From the NCBI GenBank assembly GCA_001557505.1, contig LSAX01000001.1, positions 1,240,001 through 1,304,000 of the forward strand: a stretch of DNA of 64,000 nt, read 5' to 3'. Both the position numbers and the translations under genes were made by a program. A model generated the notes under the pieces. It had not been told where the DNA came from, did not search any database, and saw only the letters and a program-made list of their open reading frames with translations. Source of the stretch: Reticulascus tulasneorum. Lineage: Eukaryota; Ascomycota; Sordariomycetes; Glomerellales; Reticulascaceae. Of this stretch, positions 10,771-21,606 are shown in pieces. Each line of letters begins with the position of its first letter. Within the stretch, counting starts at the first letter, position 1.

Positions 10771-11910
10771 CTATCTATCAACTTCGTCCGCGTCCTCTCC
10801 CTCGACTTCATCTTTGTCCTCCAGTGGCAATCCACTCAGTACTCGTAGGACTTTGTCTGGAATGTCTGCTACCTGGCAATTCGCCTTGTCAGCAAACTCA
10901 ATAGCAATCGTCATCCTGAGGCCATCCATTTCGTCTGGATCTCCCGTCTCCCACTTCTGCAGCTCGTTCCACGTGTGGTCGACAAGTGTAAGCGCGTGAC
11001 CATACAGTGGTTCATTGTCTCCACAACAGTAGGTGTGAATGAAGAAACTTCCGTGACGAAGCACGTTTTCTCCGAAGCAAGTCCCCTTCTCCAGAACCAC
11101 TGGGTCGTTCTCCATTAGCGGGACTTGATAACGTGCGTAGCCTTGCAACGACAGGTAGCCTAGCATCCAGAGACCAGCGAGGTCGTCAAGACTGAGAGTG
11201 GCGATGTAGTCATACTGACGTTCCCGAATGCGCTGGATCCATAGATATACGAGATCAAAGGGGATGTCGGATGTGTCTGCAGAGTTTTTGGCAAAGATCA
11301 CCGCGGTGTTGTAATAGGAACTGCGGCCTTCACACCAAGTTTTGGAGTGGTAGGAATTTGCCTCGATATCGGCGATTCGGTCGCACTGGTGCAAGGCTCG
11401 GCGAAGATACGCTTTCATTCTTACCTCGCTGACTTGCCGGGCGAGCTTGGTCTCGTTCTTGTACGTCAGGAACTGGCCATTGACAACGTTGTCGATGTTT
11501 CGTTGACGAAGTTCCAACTCCTCGACAACACTGAAAGTGAACGCAGGGATCGCCATCCGGCGAGGCATACGAGATGAGAGAACGTTGCCGCTAGGTGGCA
11601 GAGTGAAGCGAGGAATAGCTGCCATACATGTCGAGTGCTCGTACTTGCGAAGCAACTCATGGTTCTCCTGTGCCACAGCTTAGCCTGAACAGTTCCTCTA
11701 ATATACATCCCACTCATGGCCATCGAGCACATCCTCATTAACACCGTCTCTCGACACGCCTCGGAGTCTTTTCTGAACATGCCACCATTCCGAGTAACTC
11801 ACCTTGTTTGTAACAAGCAACGCCTTGATGGTATCCGCATCAGCAACCTCCGCAACAAGCAATAGTATAATGCCACCCAGTCGAGGCTCCGGGCAAGTAG
11901 TGAAGCACAT
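10771..11910 (-). CDS. unrecognised two-exon protein
   Basis: Two exons on the minus strand, 11910-11803 and 11667-10771, joined by a 135-nt intron (donor GTGAGT, acceptor GCACAG). The join is in phase 0 and gives about 334 residues. Exon 1 (MCFTTCPEPRLGG...) encodes a short hydrophobic and acidic stretch ending VTNK; exon 2 continues ENHELLRKYEHSTC. I recognise no family. The middle contains a paired-aromatic region (FDLVYLWIQRIRERQYDYIATLSLDDLAGLWMLGYLS is split here by several helices). The C-terminus is highly acidic (GLPLEDKDEVEGEDADE). There is no signal peptide. The frame stays open over 897 nt in exon 2 and the splice join is clean, so I believe it is a real gene. The true start could lie in a further upstream exon. 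Confidence 0.6.
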
Positions 11911-12930
11911 GTTGAAGGTTATGGGGATCTTGACTCAAAAGATGCACAGCAATGACAATGGTAGGTAAGCAAATACCTAATAGTCGAACCAAGGAAGCCA
12001 AAGAAGTTGGATAAGGGACTGCGTTCCGAGTGAGTTGTTGGTGACGAAGGGTGGATAAGAAGTGCAAGACAGTACGAAGAAGGCGCGACTTTATACGGCG
12101 TAGTCTGCAGCAGTCACGACACCGATGATTCACTGCAGCAGGAACTTTTGATCCCCCAAAGAAACCGACTGCCCTTGGTCTATTATAGAACAAAAGATCG
12201 GATGCCATGCACGAGCCATCAAGTGAACGAGTTTATCGAATTGGTGAACGGAAACCTGAGGGGCCATCAGGGTTCTCGGTGTCAGTACAAAATGCCACTT
12301 AATCCGCCCAAGGACCCAGGATCGATCGAAATGCGAACGTCCAGGGTAGAATCTGGCTCGCAAGAACCCGGATGTCCAAAGCGTGCTCATATGAACTAGA
12401 TGGGTGGCAGGTCTAGTATGAGTGAACCCATCATACCCTGCCCATTAGCCTTTGATGAACATCTCTGGGTTTTGGTTTTGAGGACCCTGCCGAACCTGGG
12501 TGGACTTTGGACCATGCATGCTGGCTGATAAAGAACCACGTGCAATCTTTTGAGACACGATGACATTGCTGGGTTGGCGTGGCTGTGCGATGCAGGCAGA
12601 CAGGCAATCAAAGGTCGCACTCGTTTCATTATGTCACTCACTTAACGTACGCTATCGTACACATGTCCCTATGAATTACACGCGTGCCGTATAACATGTA
12701 ACCCGCCGAAGAGCGATCCAGGCCTCCAAGACGATATTGTCGTCGAACCTCAAGTACGCAGTCAGGTTTGTGGATCTGACGCCCCAACGCCGATGATGCT
12801 GTATCCATCCATAATACATGTGACAGCCTTCGGTAATCTCCGAACCCATAGAACAAGTGCCAGTCGAAAGACGTTAGATAGAACCAAAAGGAGATGAATA
12901 TATAGCCTCCAGTATCGCCTTCCCGAGGTA
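11911..12930. other. intergenic region
   Basis: About 1 kb between two minus-strand genes. Only short overlapping frames without family features are present. It should hold the promoter of the unrecognised gene and the 3' UTR of the glutaredoxin gene. Confidence 0.4.
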
Positions 12931-13823
12931 TTAGTCCTTCTTGTTACTTTCGATGAATCGTTCCTTCATTTCGACCTTCTTCTGGCCGAGATCCTTGATC
13001 TTTTCGACCAACTTCTTCTGGTTGTCGAGGTCGGCAATATCGTCGCTGCCACCAATGCTCACACTATTGACAAGTATATTTGGCACCGTCCTTCTGCCAG
13101 TCTTCTCGCCAAGGAGCGCTTGGAGTTGGGGACCTAGTGGATGAATGTCCAACTCGACAACGAAAGGAGCTGGCTCGATAAAGTACTTCTCGAGAAGGAG
13201 ACCCTTCGCGCGTTTTGAAAACTGGCAGTATGTTTTGGAGAAAATAATGACTGTTGGATTCATTAGTAAGGTTGTGGGCAGGATCCAGCTTCTGTCAACT
13301 CACCTGGTGACTTCTTCAAGATTTTGTTCATCTCGACCTCGACCGCATGCTCTTCATCAGTCTCCGTCTCCTTCTCTGTCACATCGGCCGATGAATCATC
13401 TGCGGGCTTGTTCTTCCCTTTCTTGTCCTGGCCAGCCGCCGAGTTTCCTTTCCCAACAATATCGCTTGGTATGTCTGGTTTCAAAGGCGACTTCTGGTTT
13501 GCGAGCTCCTTGGCTTTCTGCTCTGCAGCCTTCAGCCTCTCCGACATCTCCCTCGCCAGTTGCTCGTCATCCTCGTCGACATCTCCATCTGCGTCCTTAT
13601 CCTCCGGTGTGTGCCCGACCCCCTTGCCTGTTTTTGAGTCCAGCACTACCTGGCCCGGCGGCTTCTTATGGTTGATGCCCTTGACGGTCTTCTGGTAGAA
13701 CTCTCCCAGTGTTCTGTCGTCTTGCTCATCGATATGCCGCAAGTGTGAGGTGTAGAAAAGGACGAAGACGACACCAATTAGCATGCCGATCAGCAGAGTA
13801 CGGAGTTGCCGGGGAGAAGGCAT
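12931..13823 (-). CDS. membrane-anchored monothiol glutaredoxin (Grx6/Grx7 type)
   Basis: Exons 13823-13304 and 13250-12931 (intron 53 nt, GTGAGT..AACAG) encode 279 residues. An N-terminal hydrophobic segment (about residues 10-26, LIGMLIGVVFVLFY) acts as a signal anchor. It is followed by a long charged linker rich in D, E and K (about 27-170) and then a C-terminal glutaredoxin fold beginning VIIFSKTYCQFSK. The active site is CQFS, so CxxS and monothiol. The glutathione-binding segments RRTVPNILVN (TVP motif) and GGSDDIADL are both present. Yeast Grx6 and Grx7, with the same anchor plus CxYS-type site, sit in the ER/Golgi lumen and regulate thiol redox there; the same location is inferred here. 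The linker is longer than in the yeast proteins. ATG at 13823 is the only start giving the anchor. Confidence 0.92.
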
Positions 13824-14863
13824 TATGTCGGACTTCCGCTATGGGAGCTTCTTCGGATTGGTAATTATGGAATAAGGGGATGGAGCTGCCGGATCGCAAG
13901 ACAAGCTATCTTTCGCAGGTCGCACCGTTTGATAACCGCAAACGGAACTGCAGCATTTCCCAGATGCGAAGCAATACTACCCGATCTGTTGAAAGCTCAA
14001 GAACTGGAGGAGGGGCCACGGAGACCGTAATCAGAGTGGATGCTGGAGGAAATTATGCATTGAGGGACGAATCGCTCCTAATCCCGCTGCAATTCGATGG
14101 TTATCACTAATCATGTGTTGGTGCACGTGCTGTCATCTTAGCAATCAGGGGCTCCAACTTTAATTTAAAGTCACCTTGCTCTTGTCAGCTTCATCATGTG
14201 ACCTCTCCTGCTCTCTGGAGATCCGACAACGAGCATCTGGAAACATTAAATTGAGGGCCCAGATACAAGATGTTTATCTTCAGGTCTTGTGTCTTGTCGT
14301 GTCATAACCAACTTCACTCCTCAGGTTGATACGATCTCTTGCGGATCACAGGGCTCATCAGAACAGGCGTTAATCTTCTCTGTTTCTACGTGCCCCTGTC
14401 TTGATTCAAGCTGTATCATTTGCCTCGGAAACGCGGAACGTTGGTACATGCCTACGTGGAGCAACTCAATTGCCGAATATTGTCTCTTGGCCTGGACAAA
14501 GAATTGTCGTAGGCAGCCTTGGAGGCCCTCTATGCTCAGGATGACAAAAATTTAGCCTGGCAGGTCAAATGAGCGAGGCAACGTCAGTCAACGTCGAAAG
14601 CCTGAGAACGTCTAACAGAAAATTGACCGAGGAAGTGGCCTGCTATGTGCTAGTAGTTCAGCCTTATCTGGCTCGCTTGAAGGTTTGATTCATCACCTAT
14701 ATTCGCTCGCAGAGGGGCCAGGCACATACGCAAGAGCCAAGTGCGTCGTTTCTATTATTTGCTATTTAAGTGGTATTTCATTCTAGTCTATGCAGTCGTT
14801 CCATCATTATTGTCAATATTCTCGACACCCAACCGTCGGTCGCGATCTCTCTTCGTTCCCCCA
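13824..14863. other. intergenic region
   Basis: Promoter side of the glutaredoxin gene and 3' side of the putative secreted protein gene. It contains a GTGCACGTGC E-box-like element near 14118. No gene was seen. Confidence 0.4.
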
Positions 14864-15370
14864 TCACGACCTCTGATGAAAATACCTATGGCTGTTGCCT
14901 CTTCGGGAAGTGCTCCTGTATCTTAAATGTGTGACAGGTTTCACGGTGTTTCCCCTCACTAGTGTGTCCCGTCGTGCCTGATGAGGAGTGGTCGCAATCG
15001 CTGCCACAGTCGAATCCGTGTCTACACACTCCTTGTCCAATGAGTCCTGATCGCTACGTGGTGTGGCATTCCTTGTTGTCGGATGGCTTTCTGTCGATAT
15101 GACGATTCCTTCAGCTCTTATTCTTCCACCGAACTCTTCGCTTGGTTGAGAATGCTCATCTGCCTCGAATGGCTTGATTTCGATATGACGATGTTGTAGA
15201 GGACTTGGCTCAGCCCCGCGAGACTCCGAAGGTGAGCTGCTGGAGCCATGCTGGTGATGGATGCGGACTGAATGAACATGCGTGGCATGCCTGTGCTGAG
15301 AGTTTGCGGGGGCAGCATGCAGTCGGGTTGCGGCAAGGAGAAGCAGGCTGAGATGCGAAGTGATCTGCAT
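14864..15370 (-). CDS. putative small secreted protein
   Basis: A 168-residue frame with ATG at 15370. The first ~20 residues (MQITSHLSLLLLAATRLHAAPA) form a good signal peptide with an AxA-type cleavage site. The mature part is rich in H, S, R and T, with a His-rich start (QHRHATHVHSVRIHHQHG). It has only one cysteine and no recognisable domain. The basic C-terminus (RSTSRRGNSHRYFHQRS) is unusual, and its last part could come from reading through an intron. It may be a secreted proprotein or a species-specific orphan. The signal peptide is what I see; secretion is inferred. Confidence 0.45.
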   Translation of the reverse strand: MQITSHLSLLLLAATRLHAAPANSQHRHATHVHSVRIHHQHGSSSSPSESRGAEPSPLQHRHIEIKPFEADEHSQPSEEFGGRIRAEGIVISTESHPTTRNATPRSDQDSLDKECVDTDSTVAAIATTPHQARRDTLVRGNTVKPVTHLRYRSTSRRGNSHRYFHQRS

Positions 15371-16488
15371 GATGGAGTTCGTGAACTGTCGAATTAATGT
15401 ATGATACTGTTGAGATGTTTGAGAGCGGGTCTTGGCTCAATATGAAGAAGTCTTGTATTCGAAGTCAATTAATTGTGTGTGTGAAGCAACAGATCAAACT
15501 TCGCAAAGAAGACGAAAGAGTAGTTTTATAAGTTGCAAAATATCGGGTTGTGGAAGATGGCGAGGAGAGACATTACCGGCCACTCTTTTCAATGACACGG
15601 CCGGCATTCACGAGCTCCCGAAGCGAAGGGATGCGGCTCCATAATAGATCGAAACTTGAGTCAACTATCGAAACGGCCATTCGTGGACCCGAAAATGCCA
15701 TTTAGATGCGTCCTCTCTGCAATTGATGACTGAATCAGTGGACGAATATGTCTGCTGACCCAGCCTCGGGCACCAGCTGACCTGGGCTGGCGTGCCCAAA
15801 TGGCAAGTTCGTTCGAACCCGCGATCTTGATCTACAACCTTAGACTACCTAGGGCCCAATACCACGCTTTCTAGACTATAGAGGAATCTTGTTAAGACTT
15901 CTATGTAATTATTAGTGAGTCGTGCACAGCTCTACCAACTCCCCATAAGCACACTAGTGCTGTCGAGGGTTCGAGCAACGATGAAACCACAAAAATAGAC
16001 ACAATACAGAGTGCGAAGCACCGAGTTTTCGCACCCAACACAACGATTGGGCCCTCCAGGGTTGATTAGATAGCGCTGCGGTCCCTAAACAGGCAATCAA
16101 TCCCCAAGGTGGGCTGCCACCCCTGCCCAGCCATCCCTGACCTCTCGTTCGGAATGTAATTAGGCCTCCTCTGACTGCAAACGATACTTATCATGAGCGC
16201 CCTTCAATCGACAATCCGTGGCTGAATTGCAGAACTGCAAATAACTAACCCTCGTTGCCCCGTCATTCTCCCCCCTCGTTTTACCAGCCCAACTTCCCGC
16301 TCAGTGCGGCAGGATCATCGTCGATGTGCATTCCTCGCTGAGACAGGCAAATCTCACTTACACCTGCCCGGCCAAAAAAGTTCCACCCCGCCTTCGACTT
16401 ACACGAACATTCCGCTCTGCGAACCCCGCCACAAATTCCTCAGGGGGCCAGACGAGTAGGGGAGGGCAATTTGGTGGCAAACTTGATC
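15371..16488. other. intergenic region with tRNA-like fragments
   Basis: No protein gene. On the minus strand an A-box-like AGTTGGTAGAGC (about 15927-15938) and a B-box-like GGGTTCGAAC (about 15810-15819) are separated by about 110 nt. The stems around them do not pair, so no intact tRNA is called. Confidence 0.4.
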
Positions 16489-17121
16489 ATGGCGCACTAC
16501 TTTGAGAAACGAGATCTCTTCCCCCTCGACGGCGGCTGCGCCTGCGGCCTCATCCGCTACCGGATGCACGTCCCCCCGATGATCGTGCATTGCTGCCACT
16601 GCACCTCCTGCCAGCGCGAGACAGGGACCGCCTTCGCCGTGAACGCCGTCGTCGAAGGCTCGCAACTCACACTCCTCCCCTCCGCGGCGGCCACCGTCCC
16701 TGGCTCCAAGACCGCACCGCAATGTCTGCCCGCCGGCCCAGCACTTGCTACCTCGCCTCCTTCCACCTCTCACCTCCCCGAGCCAAACTTCATCCCCACC
16801 CCCGCCGAGTCGGGCATCGCCCAGGTCATCGCCCGCTGCCCCCGCTGCGCCGTGGCCGTGTGGTCGAACTACCAAAGCGCCGGGTCGCTGTTGGGCTTCG
16901 TCCGTTGCGGCACTCTCGACAAGGCGTGGGAGGTGGAGCCGGATCTGCACATCTACACACGTAGCAGGAGGGAGTTTGTGAACATCTCGGATGGGAAGCC
17001 ACAGTTTGAGGAGTATTATTCCAGCAGGGAGGAGGTATATCGCAAGGAATCGATGGAGCGTTTCGAGAAGCTGAAACCCGAGATCATGGCGTACCGCGAA
17101 AAGATGAAGAAAGGTGAGTGA
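16489..17121 (+). CDS. GFA (CENP-V/glutathione-dependent formaldehyde-activating) domain protein
   Basis: 210 residues from the first ATG (16489). The open frame extends 18 nt upstream but only with TTG and GTG codons. The GFA fold is a small zinc-binding domain first described in bacterial Gfa, proposed to speed up the reaction of formaldehyde with glutathione; in fungi most members are of unknown substrate. Zinc ligands are visible: GGCACG (residues about 16-21), HCCHCTSCQRETGTAF (about 39-54) and the later CPRCAVAVWSN pair. A low-complexity P/S/T-rich insertion of about 40 residues lies between the two halves. The charged C-terminus (YREKMKKGE) runs into a GTGAGT that could be a splice donor, so the last residues are uncertain. 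The frame is GC-rich, and the long antisense frame over it is a codon-bias shadow. Confidence 0.88.
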   Translation: MAHYFEKRDLFPLDGGCACGLIRYRMHVPPMIVHCCHCTSCQRETGTAFAVNAVVEGSQLTLLPSAAATVPGSKTAPQCLPAGPALATSPPSTSHLPEPNFIPTPAESGIAQVIARCPRCAVAVWSNYQSAGSLLGFVRCGTLDKAWEVEPDLHIYTRSRREFVNISDGKPQFEEYYSSREEVYRKESMERFEKLKPEIMAYREKMKKGE

Positions 17122-17797
17122 GGTGGGGGTCGCAGGGTGGTGAGATTCACAACAACAAGTTGAAAGATGACCAAGTGTTCTTGGAGTAATTGTTGCCCTG
17201 TGGCGTGTTTCGTTTCCACATTCAAGTAGTATAGTACAGTACATCTAGTTCTACAAATCCCATCATCTCCCACCCTCGCGCCCAATTGCGCGTCTCCAGT
17301 GTCTGCTATCAAGCACAAGACCTCGATTTCCGAGTCCCGCTATTTACTTGGGCTCCTCACCCCAAAATTCACCGAAACTGATATCCTTTGCCAGAAGACT
17401 GAAAAGAATCTGGCCAAGCTCTGTGCCCCCTTTTTCGCCCCCACCTGCTGGGCATGACAGAAACGCCAGTATATGTAGAAGAGCAGAGCTTCCATTATGT
17501 TGGAAGAAACCTGGAAAATGAAGACACCCCGGATCCCCGCGAAGCCAAAAGAAAATGAAATTCCATAGTAATGCATCCAGTTCGGACAAAATGTGTGCCA
17601 TGCGTTCGAATGTAATGTGGGAAGACTGCCCGGTAGGCAACGTATGAAGCCGCCAACGCCCCCGAAGATTTGCTGTGGTGTTTGATATTGAGTCTAGGAC
17701 TGATAAAGTTGCATTATTGTCCTTTTCATGTTTTGTTGTTTGTAGGATGGTGGTTTCCGTATGGAGTAACGCCAGAATGATATATGCTTGTTGGTGT
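17122..17797. other. convergent intergenic region
   Basis: Spacer between the 3' ends of the GFA gene (plus) and the DUF1765 gene (minus). No supported feature. Confidence 0.4.
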
Positions 17798-20700
17798 CTA
17801 CACAAGCTTTCTGAACCCCTCTATACCGAGTGTCGGAACCTCGACCTCGCTGAGCCCCAATACGCCTTCGTCACGCCGCCTGTCAATGAAGCCATTGCAT
17901 TCGCTGACCACAATTCCCCACTCTGCTAAAGCACGACCCGTGTAGACAGCATTGCCTGCATGGATTCCAACCGGCTTCACAGGTCGCGTAAGATGCTCGG
18001 GCACTCGAGTCGCTCGTGTTTCTCTCTCGGATTGATTCTCCTTGTCGGACGCGGAGCTGCCTCCGCCGCTGGTACTCCGACTCATGGCGGGGGGCCTGTC
18101 CGTGCTCGGCCTATCAAATCGATCGCTCAGAGAGCGGGAGAAGGAGGAGGAGAAAGACGGTCGAGGTTCGGCAACAGGGGATTCTATCGAGAATGCGTTC
18201 TTTGCCTCGTTTATGAGACCGGTTTGGGGGAGACCCGAGATAAGACGGGTTGGAGCGGGGAGCCCAGCTAATGGTGGAGGGCTGCCGCTCCGGGCTCGGG
18301 CACTCACTCGTGACTGCGCGGGAGCAGGGAGTCGGGGTCGTGTAAGGAAGCGATCGCGAGCCGGGCTTGCTCCTGGCTGATGCCACTGTAGCGTGAATTT
18401 GAAGACATATTGTTGTTCGTTAAAGATTGGTGACGAGCCTGTGGAGTCGCCATCCGAAGCGACGTTAGTGCCGGAACTAGATCGGGATGATTTCGGGGGA
18501 GGAGGCGGGCCAGAAGGGGTGGATTTCGACCTCGCCGCCGCAATCTCCCGACGAGCCTGTTCGAACTCATCCTCCCGTGCCGGCTTGCCGGTACCGCTCG
18601 CGCTTGATACTGTTCCAGCACCAGCTGAGCCAGCCGTCAAGGAAAGGACCTTTCCAAGTATGGACCAGCGTCTCTTCCCATCGCTCTTTACGGGACTGTC
18701 ATCGGCCAAACCCGATCCGGACATGTCGCCGGGAAGTGACTTCGGAAACGAGTCGAAACCGAGAAAGAGCCCCGTTTGAACCGAATGAACCTCTGTCCGA
18801 ACAATCATGAACTTCTTGCCCGGCGTGGGATAGCAAGGTGCCGTCGAAGGCGGGAATTTCCCCTCATCCTCAGCTGAGTTCCTCAAGTACAAGTAGTGGG
18901 ACCAAACGGTCTTAAGTCGGGCTGCCACCACAAGGAAGATTTTTCTATTGATATAATCGTTAGCCCACAACCACTCTCTAAAACGTGCGTTTTATCAACT
19001 TACGCATCCACCTCGTTCGGACTTCCGGTATCCCGACAGATCCGCCAGCACAGCAAGCGCATATAATAGGCTCGGACCATGGGGCACCAGTGGTTGAAAA
19101 ACTTGTCGAAAGTCTGCTCTGTAAGCAGCCAGTCAAGACATACCGCGGCCTTGCGATCTTCGTCCGCCGTCAGGGCGTTCCATATGGAGAAGATGAAAGA
19201 GAGCAGGCGAATTTCGGACATGTTGTTCATCGAGTCGAGAATCATCTTAAAGGCATTGAGCCAAAACTTCCAGTCCACATATTTGACCGCCGTATTGCCA
19301 GCCTCCCCGATGTCGTCGTAAGCCAGTAGTGCTTCCTCGAGAAAGTCACATAATGTGAAGCAAGCGGTGGCGTCAAATTGGGAGACCTTGAGTGTTGCGG
19401 CGCGTATGACGGCCATGAACGCTTCGGCAAATGTGTGTCGAGCAGAGGCTTTCTCGACCGACTCTTCGGAGAGAAAATCCTTGAGCAGAACAATGAGTCT
19501 GTTCTCCGCCATGCCCTTCAAGAGATTCCCGCTCGGTAACGGTATGGCCATCGCGGAAGCATCCGATCCATGTAACGTGTCTGCAAGGGGGGGTCCCAGC
19601 AGGGCATCCACGGCGGCTTGTCGGTGGATGGTGGTTTCCAGGGTCGCCAGCATCTGCGAGTGAACAAGCACGAAAGCCGGCGCGCGAGCCTTCATGAAGA
19701 GAGGCAAGTCTGCAGGCAGGAAATCCTCGGCAAGAATGTGATAGTACTTCGTGAAGATGAAGAACAGATCCGTATCTCGGCCCCGCCATCTCGATACCCA
19801 CGGTCCTTGCCAGGCAATTTTCGACGCAAGCATCGGCAGCTTCGCAGACGTCTTCAACTTCGATTTCAAGCTTTTCACCGAAGACCAACCCAGAGCTCCC
19901 ATGTTGGTGGGAAATAAGGCCACGAGATCCTCGCTGTTGCCGTCCTTCCCCCACGGTAGTCCACACTCGTCCGCTGCTCGTCGTATCATGATGGGCGACA
20001 ACCCCCATAGACGAACAAGTATCTCTGCCACTCCCGGCGCGAAAAAGAAGGCGTACGCACACGCTTTGCCGCTGAAATTCACCAGGCTGAGAGGCGCATG
20101 GCGGAGCGACATCCTATCCACGACCAGGGCCATTTGCTTCAACAGGTTTGCCACGAACATGGTTCTCACATTATGCTCAGCTGACTCGGCAAGAAGATCG
20201 GCTTGGCTAGAGGTCAAGGAACCCATCGTAGATTGGGTATTCGATCGGGCTCGGACTCGCTCGGCAGGTGATCGGTCAACCAGGGGCATAAAGTACGAGG
20301 TCGTTTGTCGCCATTCCGGACGCATCATGATCAGAGTCGTGGCCTCGAGTAAGGCTGGCCGGTCGACCCCCGCCAGAGGCAGCTGATCCCGCCCATCCAG
20401 CATTTCCAATAAACCCCTCCACCACTTGTTCAGAATGGTCGCGCGTCGATCCACCTCCTCGGGCTGGAGACCCTTGTGGGAGGAATTTCTAGCGTAATTC
20501 CGTAGGAATATCAGCAACACGTTTCGCACCAAGTGCATCCTCTGCGAGGTCGTTTTGGAGCCAAACTTGGCAAACTCGGAGTCCAGGTTCTTGAACGTCG
20601 ACCACAGTGGGTCGCGTGACGAGGACGGCATCTCGCTGGAAGAATCGTCGGTGGCGGTGGTGTTGCTTTCGGCAAAAGACGCAGCGTGGGAAGAGTCCCG

Positions 20701-21606
20701 ATGATCAGTAATGGTGGTGGCCGTGGGTGGAGCGAGGCTGGTTGCTGACGAGGCGCAGCTATTATCTGAGTCGTTGGCACTGCCAAGTTTGACCAGCATG
20801 CTCTGCGGCCGTTGTTTGATTTTGGTGAAGTAAGAGCTCGCACGGTTTAGAGCCCGAGATGAACCTTTGGGTGATTCTGGGAGCCGGGGCGGGTCTATCT
20901 CTAGTGTTGAGACGGGCCGCTTCCTCGAGGTAGGCGTGCCTTTTGCGGAGCCGTTACTCGCAGCCCTATCACGGCCGAGCATGGTCTGCGTGACTGGTTC
21001 TTGGCTCCTTTGCGGAGACGGAGACCGGGACGTGGTTATCCATGACCGTCTGGTAAAGGTAGCGAAACTCTCCGACACAGTCCTAGACCTTTCACCGGGC
21101 CTTAGCCTTTCAACTTCCGCTGGCGGTGGCTCCGCACCACCGGATGGCGCCGGACCAGCCGCATATTCCCCGGCTTGGGTTTTTGGACGCTCTGAGAGTA
21201 GGTCTCTGATGTTGGTGGCGGATTTCGAGTTCGGTAGCCATGATCTCGGCCGGTCGATGAAAGAATTTGTCCTCCCTCTCTTCTCAGGGTTGGCAGCCTT
21301 CTCTTGCACCGGCGCCGTACGCACACTGGGCCGGTCTTTTTTGGAAGAAGCCGCTAGTCCCTTGCTATCGAGGAACAGGGCAGTGTCGAAGTTGAGGTCG
21401 AGGGAAGAGTCGAACGAGGGAGGCTCGAAGGCGGGCAGACTCGGAAGGGTCTTGAGGCTCAACCCTCTTTGGCGGTCGGTCAGCGACAGGCTCGGGGCGG
21501 GCTTCGTCAGCGACGTAAGCAGGTTCGGAGTCGAATGTGATCGGTGGAATGAACCGGTAGCAGGTTGGACAACGGCCGGAGCCATCATCAAGGTCGGACC
21601 ATTCAT
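17798..21606 (-). CDS. DUF1765 family protein
   Basis: Two exons, 21606-19004 and 18944-17798, joined by a 59-nt intron (GTAAGT; branch CTAAC; acceptor CAATAG) give 1249 residues. A nearer AG would make an improbable 26-nt intron. The first ~330 residues are Ser/Pro-rich and disordered. The conserved core begins near LWSTFKNLDSEFAKFGSKTTSQRM and continues through MHLVRNVLLIFLRNYARNSS, a WW-containing helix pair (LNKWWRGLLEMLDG) and many further helices to the junction CRDTGSPNEVDA-KIFLVVAARLKTVWSHYLYL. The C-terminal ~300 residues are again Ser/Arg/Pro-rich, ending in a small ordered patch (AVYTGRALAEWGIVVSECNGF). This matches the fungal family known as DUF1765, whose biochemical function is not established. 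No membrane segments are obvious. ATG at 21606 opens the frame. Confidence 0.88.

Noticed and set aside
11716..11865. 49-codon plus-strand ATG frame (MAIEHILINTV...)
   Set aside because: Lies opposite exon 1 and the intron of the minus-strand gene, whose splice join is in phase; the plus frame has no extension.
16399..17244. 281-codon minus-strand frame opposite the GFA gene
   Set aside because: Codon-bias shadow: the plus strand carries the full zinc-ligand pattern of a GFA domain, the minus frame has no domain.
18945..19003. 26-nt intron solution in the DUF1765 gene
   Set aside because: Too short for spliceosomal removal; the 59-nt alternative has a CTAAC branch point and keeps frame.
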